In this document: piece by piece, positions 55,491 through 64,000 of the stretch
Layout: every line of letters begins with the position of its first letter
Numbering within the stretch: position 1 is the stretch's first letter
NCBI RefSeq assembly: GCF_000218685.1
Contig: NW_006763298.1
Span: forward strand, 1,002,049 to 1,066,048
Direction of reading: 5' to 3'
Origin: Serpula lacrymans var. lacrymans S7.9
Taxonomy: Eukaryota; Basidiomycota; Agaricomycetes; Boletales; Serpulaceae
DNA: 64,000 nt
Program-made: the position numbers and the translations under genes
The notes under the pieces: model-generated
Told to the model about the DNA's origin: nothing
Databases searched by the model: none
The model's input: the letters and a program-made list of their open reading frames with translations, nothing else

Positions 55491-57622
55491 ATGAGCGACG
55501 TACCTGCTCCTGGTTACCAGAGACCCGGCGGTCACGACGACTATCCACCTTTTGGAGGATACGATGCAAATCCAGAAAGTCATTACAATGCATCAGAACA
55601 TGACGACGACCGCAGAATATCGAGAACTCCAAGTCCTACTCCCAGTGAAGAGGCATTTTTGACGAGGAAATCTGTAATTAACTTTAAAGCATTAACGAAT
55701 TGGAGGTATTGGTTACGAAAAGAGTGGATATGTGCGTATCTTTGCTTCCACTCGCCACATAAACCAGCTATTCACAGCACATACAGGGTACTACATCATA
55801 TTTATCATCATCATTGTTTTGGTTGCCCTCATGAGCGTCTACGAAAAACAAATCGTTCATTGGATTCAGCCCGCAGCCACTTGGATGAAGAAGTAAGCTG
55901 TCACTCATTGTTTCAGCCACGTGTGGCCGCCATGTGCCTCTTTCTGAATATAGAATACTGACTATTGCCTGTCAAGTCTAAAAGTCGGATTCCTTATCCC
56001 CATAGCAATTTTCTTCATCATATCATTCCCCCCAGTGAGTACATACAACGATATGAATGCAGGTTAACTCAAGGTCAACTCATGATTGTATCTTTGTTAC
56101 GTTATACTAGTTGTTCGGTCAAGAAATTCTTGCAATTATTTGTGGTGTCGTCTGGGGCTTATGGGCTGGATTTGGTATTGTGTCTGCAGGAACCCTGTTA
56201 GGTGAACTCGGCAATTTCTTGTGGGTTAATTTCCCTTCACATCTACGTTATCACTAACCTTCACGGTCGTAGTGCTTTCAAGTACTGGTGTGGTGCCAGA
56301 GGTGCAAAGATTGAAAAGACTAGTATATTCTATGCTTGTCTCGCCAGAGTTATCCGAGAGGGCGGTTTCAAGATTGCAGTCATTGCAAGGTATAGTGCTA
56401 TACCCGGTCATTGTACGTGAAACTATCGGGGGATTGGTAAACGCGTTTTGCTCATATTGAATCAATATACAGTTACCACTGCCATCTTTGCAACTTGTGG
56501 CATGAATGTTTTAACGTTTACCATTGCGGCTATTTTATCACTGCCAAAGCAATTTATGACCGTCTACATCGGTGTACTCTTGGAAGAGTCTGGCAGTAAG
56601 TCGACGGAACTTTGTTGACTAAAAATGATCACTCACATTTCAATATTGCACGCTCAGCTGGAACTACCTCCTCATCAAGCAAGACTGTCAGTGATGTCGT
56701 TTTTGCTGTGACATTTGTGGTTACTTCGGTGGCAATGTGGTACATCTTGCGGCAGGTCGCTCTGGTTAAAGTGGATGTCATCCATGATCGTCGTAAGGCT
56801 CGGTAAGCACAGCTATGCAGTCATCTTCAATAATCTCGACACTATATTTAATCAATCTTAATACATTCTAGTCAATCCAAGCTGGACCGTACAACGGGAC
56901 TCTATGGCACTTCCTTCGAAAGTACAAGCGTTTTTAATCCAAGCGAAGCTGAAATCCCCCTCAACCCATCTGATGCACCATACGATGCCCCTTACCAGCA
57001 ATGGGACGATCAGGGCCGCGCAGTTGGATACACTGGTGACCCACAAGTCTACGCTCCTCAGCCCCGAAGAGTCGATAACCCTTTCGGATCGGGGGGAGGA
57101 TTGACACCTAGTCGCACAGGCAGTAATGCTGGCCAGACAAACACTGGTCTTGCGCAACCACCTCCTGGCGCGGCAGAACCTGCGAGGAGTCCTTACCGAC
57201 AAGAGAGTACGGACACCGTTGGATGGGAAATACAAAATAATCCCTCTTCTTTCCCTCTCTCTCAAGTCGGCGGGGTTGCGTCGCCGCCTCCTAGACTCCC
57301 TCCCCTATCAGAGCCGTATGAGGATCCATTTTCAAGTTCTGTGACATTGAGCCAGCCGACGTATGCTCCACCTCCCGGACCACCACCCCAATCTTTTGCG
57401 CAACCGCCAGCTCGGTTTACCTCGCCTACGGCTTCCCCAGTCAGCTCTCCTTCTATGCCTTTGCCACCCTTTGGTGGGGCTCGAGGACCCAGCTCTCCAT
57501 CGTATGCTTTCGGTGCTCCTGCTCATAGCTATGGCAGTAATGCCCAGGGTGGTACCGGATCTGCTGCACAGCGGACATTTTCACCTCCGCCGCCCAGCTA
57601 CCAGAGTGCAGACCTACGATAA
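55491..57622 (+). CDS. TVP38: TVP38/DedA-type Golgi membrane protein (VTT domain)
   Basis: Late-Golgi multi-spanning membrane protein of the SNARE-associated/DedA superfamily. Exons 55491-55731, 55787-55892, 55977-56034, 56111-56220, 56273-56412, 56473-56595, 56658-56802 and 56872-57622 join in phase to 557 residues. The acidic N-terminus holds RTPSPTPSEE (likely phosphosites). First helix YIIFIIIIVLVALMSVY (about residue 85). VTT core: FGQEILAIICGVVWGLW, SAGTLLGELGNFF, then VIREGGFKIAVIARYSAIPG, and PKQFMTVYIGVLLEE. The last helix is VVFAVTFVVTSVAMWYILR. A 230-residue Pro/Ser-rich cytosolic tail follows, longer than the yeast protein. Confidence 0.92.
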
Positions 57623-58408
57623 TAGGTGTGGAGCGCTATGTATCATCAAATTGATTCAAAGTCTGACATGTCCATGGAGCGCTCGGCGTGTGTGTTTCCT
57701 TTTTGTTTTGTTCTAATTCTACTTTACCCCACACTTTTGGACCCCGTCACGAGATGGTCGTTTCTGTCGTTTCTGATCCGTACATGCGTTTCGCCACTTG
57801 GACTGTTTCTACTACATAGTTATACGTACGTAGACCTTTAGGCATGGGCGTGATTATAACTTATATACCGACTTATATCGTCTTTTGGAATTGCAATGTC
57901 TAACTTGCTGTGGGACATGAGTTTTATGCAGATGAGCGGGCCGCTGTAACTGAATGCACTACGTATTGATAAAACACTGCCACAGACCTTGGCAAGGTCC
58001 TGCATGTTATCACTCCACAAATCCCTCCACAGCGCAATGAGGCGACGTCGAGGCTTGTACTAAAATAGGCGTTATGCCCAATGCCGTGGTTCTACATATA
58101 TGCCTTTCTTGATCGTGTCCCCTTACCATCCCGAGTCCCACCCCGAGTCCAAGCCCGTAACCTGGAGAAGGTCGCCCTTGCCCAAGTGACGGGTTGCCAG
58201 AACCGGCTTAGGGCGTTATATCGCCTGTATTCTTCCTCTTGATTTGCCTCATTGAACGTGCCTGGGTCGACGCAAGTGGAGCAGCAGTAGCTTATCTCAT
58301 AGTAACTGAAGCACTCGGACTTTGGACTTTGCTTAAGCTTTCAGGAATAGCATGGTTCTCACTTTTATTCCTGTGGCTCACGAGCTCGTTTGATCCTTGT
58401 GCTCTAGG
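57623..58408. other. Intergenic plus unresolved 5' exon of the DUF4238-kinase gene
   Basis: Contains the TVP38 3' UTR. The first recognisable exon of the next gene follows an acceptor ctctag at 58408, so at least one upstream exon with the start codon should lie here. A frame with MICLIERAWVDASG at 58239 is a candidate but has no supporting homology. Confidence 0.35.
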
Positions 58409-60762
58409 TCGACTCAGCCCAAGTTGTACCGTATATTCCGCAGTTCTTGTGGAGATTCTGGCTTTCCGATAGGTACGCAGTATTCACCGCACCCATCATA
58501 AAGCCATGTTCATGGGCAAAGCGCGACAGTGATCCCAACAAGCATTCGCTTGATGACCACCGAGTCCATATTTATGATGTTTACGATAACGAACTTTCAG
58601 AGACGCGCCGAACCCCAGAACAGTCCAGGACTGTCTTCCAAGAATTCGACACTGGCACTTTGGATGACAGCTGTCGCACCGCATTGCGCACCGCCGAGCT
58701 AGCGTTTACACGTCTGGAATCGGAGGCGGAACGTGTTCTTGACGAGTTGATATCCAAGATACGTGCTCCAGAGGATGCCAGTGGGTATGCGAAGCGGGAG
58801 ATAGCAATCCCTCGCCGGTCCCTCAACGTGATACGCAAGTTCTTTGTCTTCCTGCGGTACCGAAACAGCGATGAGTATGCCGCGCATATAGCCAGCCTCG
58901 ATCGGCGCGTGAGAACCGATGTGGGGAGTGTAGTCTCGAGGCCGCATGGGTGGCACCGAATTCGGAGACAAGCTCTGCTGGGAAGCTTTCATGCTTTTCT
59001 TCAACACCAACCAACAGACAACCGAGGGCATGAACGTTTTGATGGCTTGGATTGTTGGCGTTTTCGCAATGCTGAGATATGTTTCGGCCTCGCATCCGAG
59101 GGCCAGCAGTATCTACTCCCAGATACATGCTTTGGCGTACTGGATGAGGAGTTTGGTGGCAACCCGTGTGTTCCGTTCGCTCTCATATGTTTGCTACAAT
59201 GCTGACCTTCCTCAACAGAAATTGCGAACATCTATTTTTCCCAGTAATGCCAACTTTAGCTCTGTATATCTTAGGAAGTCAGGACGACGATGCTACATTG
59301 AGTTGTCCAGCTAATATAGAAACTGGTGTCGTGTGGGTTGACTGTGGCCTTGAAGGACCAAGCGATATCCATTTGCGTAATGCAGTTGTACTCCAAAGTT
59401 ACCCTAAACGGCTTTACTTTTCGTCTCTATACTCCATCACGCAGTCGATATCCTCTTATGATCAATTTCGTACGAACTCTGAGCGTATGGACTACAGCAG
59501 GCTGAAGCAACGCTCCCGACAGAAGTATACCTTGGAGCAAGTGACGAAAACGCTCGTTGTGAAAGGGTCCATTCTACTAGTGGATCTGTCGGAAGAGGTC
59601 GTTCGTGTAGGGGATTCAGCTGTATCGCATGGCTCCTTCTCAGATGTCTGGAAGGGCGTGTGGACGAACTATGCAACTGACGAAGCCCGTCCAGTGTGTT
59701 ACCTTTCTTTCGTCTCTTGCTCTATGGAACTAATGTATTACATACCAGGTCGCTCTCAAGTTTCTACGACGGTACATGGCAAACGATGTCAGAGAGAAAG
59801 TCTTGCGGGTTGGTTTAGTTGCTTGAGATATACAAAGCTTCTCTCTGACTTTTCCACAAAGCGATTGAAAAGCGAGATCGTGGCTTGGCATAGATTGCAT
59901 CACCCGAACATTGCTCAACTCTTTGGTGCTATTCAATCGATGAACACAATAGCCATGGTCTCTCCTTGGTGCAACAACGGTACTATCATTCATTATCTGG
60001 AGAAAGTTAATCCACACGCAGATCGGCTTGCATTGGTTTGTCTGGTGCCCCATTTTTCACGTTGAAGATGATCTGACAGACCATTTCAGCTGCTTCAGAT
60101 AGCATCAGGCGTAGGCTATCTCCACAACTGCAAGCCAATCGTCGTTCACGGTGATCTCAAAGGGGTGTGTACTTTTCATTCGAACCCATTTCTCAGAGAG
60201 ACGCTAAAGTCGGATTGTTCGGCCTACCAAGTCAAACATCTTGATCGACGACACAGGTAACCCCCTTATCACGGATTTTGGTTTGAGCAATGTGGTTGAA
60301 GAGCTTTGTGATTCCATCAATCTCGGAACGTCGCTGTTTGCCGGATCGACGCGTTACATGGCACCAGAGCTCGTCCTTGCACTAGTAGAGGACGATGGTA
60401 TACCACCACCCATCACCACAGCTAGTGACGTGTACGCGTTCGCCTGTGTCTGTCTCGAGGTAAGCTTGAAGTCGATCTTCTTTCCAACCCTACAGGACCA
60501 GACCACTGAACTCACCGCGCGAACATGATAGGTAGCCACAGGTCAAGTACCATATCCCCACCGAAGCAACGACCATGCAGTGACAGTTGACATCATGCGT
60601 GGCGTGAAACCATCTCGCGGATCTTCGTCCTTTCTCCAAATCAAAGATCACGATGCCTTTGGCGACTTGCTCGATCGGTGTTGGGATGCTGATTGGTATA
60701 TGCGGCCGAGTATGACGGAGGTGACTGAGCTGCTGAGAGGTATTGCTGGATCGCATTCGTGA
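58409..60762 (+). CDS. DUF4238-TKL-type protein kinase fusion
   Basis: N-terminal DUF4238-like part: QVVPYIPQFLWRFWLSDRYA (about 58425), RVHIYDVYDNELSE, IRKFFVFLRYRNSDEYAAHI, SDTCFGVLDEEFGG-type segment, then FFPVMPTLALYILGS and DIHLRNAVVLQSYPKRLYFSSL (about 59240-59430). Without a stop the same frame continues into a kinase: Gly-rich loop VSHGSFSDVWKGVW (about 59620), VALKFLRRY after an intron (59751), LKSEIVAWHRLHHPNI, catalytic VVHGDLKGSNILI, TDFGLSN, APE in RYMAPEL, ending at 60762. The catalytic Lys, Asp (HGD) and DFG are present, so it should be active; HGDLK rather than HRDLK is usual for the mushroom TKL-like kinases. Several introns (about 59710-59750, 60034-60089, 60165-60230, 60460-60534). 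Start codon unresolved. Confidence 0.75.
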
Positions 60763-61258
60763 TGGTTGGTGGCGTGGTCATGCGCATTATTATTGCTATG
60801 CGGGCATTGCCTGCACCCCTCAGACTAGAGGAGCTAACCACTCCTCAGTAGTCCGCTGTCTTTGCAAGGTTTCTGCAAGGTCAGTCTTGGGAAGTAATGT
60901 AACTTATCATATGGTTCCAGAGCTATGTTTATCACTCATGGTTATCTGTTTCCAGATGACCATGAGGATGTACTAGTACTCCTTCTGTTATGGATAAGAA
61001 TTAACGCTCTTGAAGGCAGATAGGGGGCGGCGCACTAGTGTGGTTCTGAGGCGCTTGCTCATTGAAGCATGCCGCGTACGCATGGTCAATATGCATGTTT
61101 CGGACCATACAGTATGAGCGGCGTGACAGAGCAAGAACAAGTGATGTAAATAAATTATACACATACTTTACATTCAGGCTATTTAATAACACTAGATATC
61201 TGTACACGAGTTAGGTAGGGAAATGACATACGTCATAATTTAAGTATTGAGTGCTTTT
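60763..61258. other. Intergenic between convergent genes
   Basis: About 500 bp shared 3' region of the kinase fusion (+) and the questin-oxidase-like gene (-). Nothing recognisable; AT-rich around 61140-61200. Confidence 0.45.
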
Positions 61259-62986
61259 TTATGCTGTGAAAAATCCTTTGAAATCCCACCCTTGTCCGTC
61301 TTGTCCTTCCCTCATCCAAGCTAACCTGTCTGCCGTCAACGTTGCGACCCTAACGAACAATGTCCCGTCGAGCTTATCGGCACCCTCGAGCTCCGTTCCG
61401 TGGAAGTAGCCCGCTTTACGAGTGCCATATATAGCGGCGAAATGAGCGAGCGCACGTTGGAGCTTGCAGAGATGCTCGTTGGGGTGTACAATAGTTGTCT
61501 GTATGATCGGGAGCCACGCGTTCGGTGTCAAGGCATGTTGCGAATCGGGTGTAGGAAGTGTCTTCTTAACTGGAGAGGGTTGGGCGCCGGGTGGAGTGTG
61601 CATTGTGGAGGTAGAATCAAAGAAAGCACTGATGTCCAACTGGACTCTACCACGTGCGATCCACAAGCTCAGCGACATTACAAAATATGCCTTGAGAAGA
61701 AGAGCCTTGGAGTGGTGGCTCAGATATACTAGAATGGACGGGACGAAGAGTACAGAAGTCACGAAATGCATGCTAATCATGCCATCAGCACGCCAGTTAC
61801 TAACTGTTAATTTTAAAATGAAGACCACGCACCCGAAGAAATCAGCATTGAAATCCTGGCCTTCCTTCCATCCTCCGATACCGTATGTCATCGTGTTCAC
61901 CCAAATGAGCTGTTCGATGTGATCTTCAACTTTCTGGGGATCGGATGTGTCGACTTTCCATAGGTCTGCGTATTCGCGGATCACATCGCCATGGTCCTTG
62001 AGTAACTTATTATACACTGCATCTGGACCCGCTCTCTCCACATTGTCGAAGCGCTTATCCTTGAGCATGCGAGCAAGGATGGTGAAAGCGTGTACGCCCT
62101 GAGAGGGAGGGGGAGGGTAGGGTGTATTGAGAGAAAGCCGAGAGAGCTGCTCGAGGGCAATTTCAATCAAGCTAGAGGCTTTCACGGAAGAAAAATTCCT
62201 GGGCATGAGTACGCTAGAACTAGCAGGATGAACGGCCGTCATAGCCATTCCTGACAGAAAAAAGTCAGAAAATCATCTGAGGACAGTGTGATTAGCCTAA
62301 TCACCTTCTGCAGCAATACCCAACAACCCAAATTCGGCACCATAGCCGACATGTATAAAAGGGTGGAAAACACCCTCGACAAAACGGCATAACATATCGG
62401 GTCTTTGCTTGCCTTGAGCCTCGGCAGCATCATCGATATTAGCCTCCATAGAAAAGACGTGATTTTCAAGGACTTTTGAAAGACCATTTTTCGAAATTTC
62501 ATCCGTGAAATATATCAGATAAGCATTATAGTAACTGTATATAAGTGATCAGTCAGGAAGAAAATGAATGACCTATCAACGATGACTTACTCCTCATCTC
62601 CAAGATGATCGTTGAAGTTCTTGGTTGTGATAGGCTCGGGAGATTTGTACGCTGGGAGCTGATAATCGCAATGGGTTTGGTAGGCAGCCTTGATGACAGG
62701 GGCACTAGCACCTAGAGCCCAAATGGCGAGCAGATGATGGGCAGCATGGCTTATCAGGGGTAGAGACCATCATGATCAAGAATCGTCAACAAACGATAAA
62801 CAAGCCTTACTTATGAAAACCCTTATCATTGAAGAAGATATGCCATTCTTTATTATTATGAGTCAAAACCTCCTGTAAAGCAGTGGTCGCTTCGGGATCT
62901 GAGCCAGGCCATCTCTTGGGAGAGAGCAAGGACGGCGGAGGGCCCGGTTGAGGGAAGAGGCGGTCGTTGATGGATTCTGAGGACAT
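61259..62986 (-). CDS. Questin-oxidase-like protein (DUF4243), 498 residues
   Basis: Family of Baeyer-Villiger-type oxidases; the founding member opens the anthraquinone questin in Aspergillus geodin synthesis, but most members are uncharacterised. Minus-strand exons 62986-62811, 62749-62591, 62534-62305, 62250-61833 and 61772-61259, phases consistent. Landmarks: KEWHIFFNDKGFHNHAAHHL (about residues 48-67), NHLL-type AIWALGAS, FMEGVFHPFIHVGYGAEF-like segment (FVEGVFHPFIHVGYGAEFG), HFVTSVLFVPSILVYL, WIARGRVQLD, and the C-terminal LCKLQRALAHFAAIYG. Conserved His pairs (HAAHH, HPFIH) are present. A tandem paralogue lies 610 bp upstream. Confidence 0.9.
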
Positions 62987-63594
62987 GTTGGGCGCGCTAG
63001 AAAGAGGGGATACTTGGATTTTGCTGTCGTACCGTTTGGCTTATATACTGTCTTGCGATCGGACGGTTCGGTGAGCTTGATCATAAATATGACGTAACGT
63101 CACCATCTGCCAGGAGTAGCTATGACATTGACAGCTCTTAAGCGTGGTCTCGTGCCAAAAGTTCGATCTGAGTAACATGTAGACAGGAGTCTCACTGGCA
63201 CCGACCTGAGAGCAGATCTCACAAGGAGGTACTCGAGAACGAATCCAAGGTTTCGTCTTCAGTGCCACTGACGTTGAGTTCGCCAGTTAATACGATCTGC
63301 GCATGTTCAAATTGGCGGATTACTGCTTCATTGTGGATTTCAAAGGACGGAGGAGCACAAGAACGATGTTTATGAACCACGAACCAATGATCCGCGAGTT
63401 CCGGAAGGCCACTTGCTATTTATGTAATCTACAAGCCAATGCTTATTTCGCAAAAAATGCCTTACTCAGTTGGATGGATTGTATCTATCACATATGTTCA
63501 TACAAGTCAAAGAAAATGCTACAAATACATTACGAGGAAATAAAAGTCAGGTCACGAGTCTGACTGGATGCACTTCTCGCAGTGCAAATCCTCG
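62987..63594. other. Intergenic between tandem questin-oxidase-like genes
   Basis: About 610 bp: promoter of one gene and 3' UTR of the other. No coding potential recognised. Confidence 0.45.
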
Positions 63595-64000
63595 CTACTT
63601 CCTTTCCTTTTCGAATTCCTGGTAATTCCACACCCCACTGTTATCCACGCCTTCTCTGACCCACCCCAGTCTATTCGCCGTCAAGAGAGCGACCCGAATG
63701 AAGAGAGAGCCATCCAACTCTTCCGCCTCAGGCAACTCCGTCCCCACAAAGTAGCCCTTCGTCCGACTGCCATACAACTCTGCAAAGTGCGCCAATGCAC
63801 GTTGAAGCTTGCACAGATGCTCGTTGGGATGCACGATCGTCGTCTGGATGAGTGGTAACCAAGGATTGGGGGTGAGCGCGTAGACTGAGCTAGGCGAGGG
63901 GATGGCCTCTGATGCTGGCGTTGGCTGCGGACCGACGAGAGCGGGTTGTGCAGGGGCGGTTGGGGATGACAGGAATCGTGTGATCGGAAATCCGGGTCGT
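63595..64000 (-). CDS. Second questin-oxidase-like gene, C-terminal part only (runs off the right edge)
   Basis: A minus-strand frame open from the window end to TAG 63595-63597. It reads ALTPNPWLPLIQTTIVHPN, LCKLQRALAHFAELYGSR and YFVGTELPEAEELDGSLFIR, colinear with the C-terminus of the neighbouring gene (ALTPNAWLPIIQ..., LCKLQRALAHFAAIYGTR). A Pro/Ala/Ser linker precedes it, as in the first copy. This is a tandem duplicate, clearly diverged. N-terminal domain and start lie outside the window. Confidence 0.88.
   Translation of the reverse strand, partial: RPGFPITRFLSSPTAPAQPALVGPQPTPASEAIPSPSSVYALTPNPWLPLIQTTIVHPNEHLCKLQRALAHFAELYGSRTKGYFVGTELPEAEELDGSLFIRVALLTANRLGWVREGVDNSGVWNYQEFEKERK

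Noticed and set aside
57101..57716. Arg/Leu-rich frames overlapping the TVP38 tail
   Set aside because: Alternative readings of a Pro/Ser-rich coding tail; the TVP38 frame is fixed by upstream exons.

Overview
The window reads as nuclear DNA of an agaricomycete (mushroom-forming) fungus. Genes are rich in short introns of about 50-70 bp. The families include an AUR1-type inositol phosphorylceramide synthase, fungalysin, questin-oxidase-like proteins, HSPA12-like Hsp70 relatives and a DUF4238 protein, and there are chromodomain-bearing Ty3/gypsy retrotransposons.

Positions 1-20468 are a retrotransposon-ridden block. An integrase-core gene (minus strand, running off the left edge) is followed by a small Cys-rich host gene. 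That gene is split by element A (1973-18898, + strand), which has two 697-bp LTRs and AGCAC target duplications. Element A carries an older solo LTR in its first ORF (3082-3777, AGAAA duplications). Its pol is split by a second, younger Ty3/gypsy element, B (7039-15306, - strand, 627-bp LTRs, GTCTA duplications). A and B share an unusual layout: LTR, a self-priming site complementary to the predicted RNA 5' end, an extra ORF1, Gag, then Pol with protease, RT, RNase H, integrase and chromodomain. Both are disabled; in each, one Asp of the RT YxDD motif reads Asn.

Positions 20469-37682 are mostly ordinary host genes: CFIm25/NUDT21 (+), a Rab18-like GTPase (-), a short hypothetical (-), a secreted six-Cys mini-protein (-), a fungalysin M36 protease (-), a METTL7-like methyltransferase (-), AUR1 (+, divergent from the methyltransferase) and a low-complexity, probably nuclear protein (+).

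Positions 38338-48954 hold a tandemly duplicated two-gene module. In each copy a coiled-coil protein of unknown family (+) converges on an HSPA12-like Hsp70/actin-fold ATPase (-), with only about 100-120 bp between stop codons. The second copy looks intact. The ATPase of the first copy has a frameshifting deletion. I regard this as the best candidate for an undescribed system.

Positions 49362-64000 hold a PhyH-like Fe(II)/2OG dioxygenase (-), a 946-residue protein with five dsRBD-like repeats (-), TVP38 (+), a DUF4238-kinase fusion (+), and two tandem questin-oxidase-like genes (-), the second cut by the right edge. Exon coordinates were derived by hand from reading frame, GT-AG sites and paralogue agreement. 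Starts of CFIm25, the first coiled-coil gene and the DUF4238-kinase gene remain uncertain.
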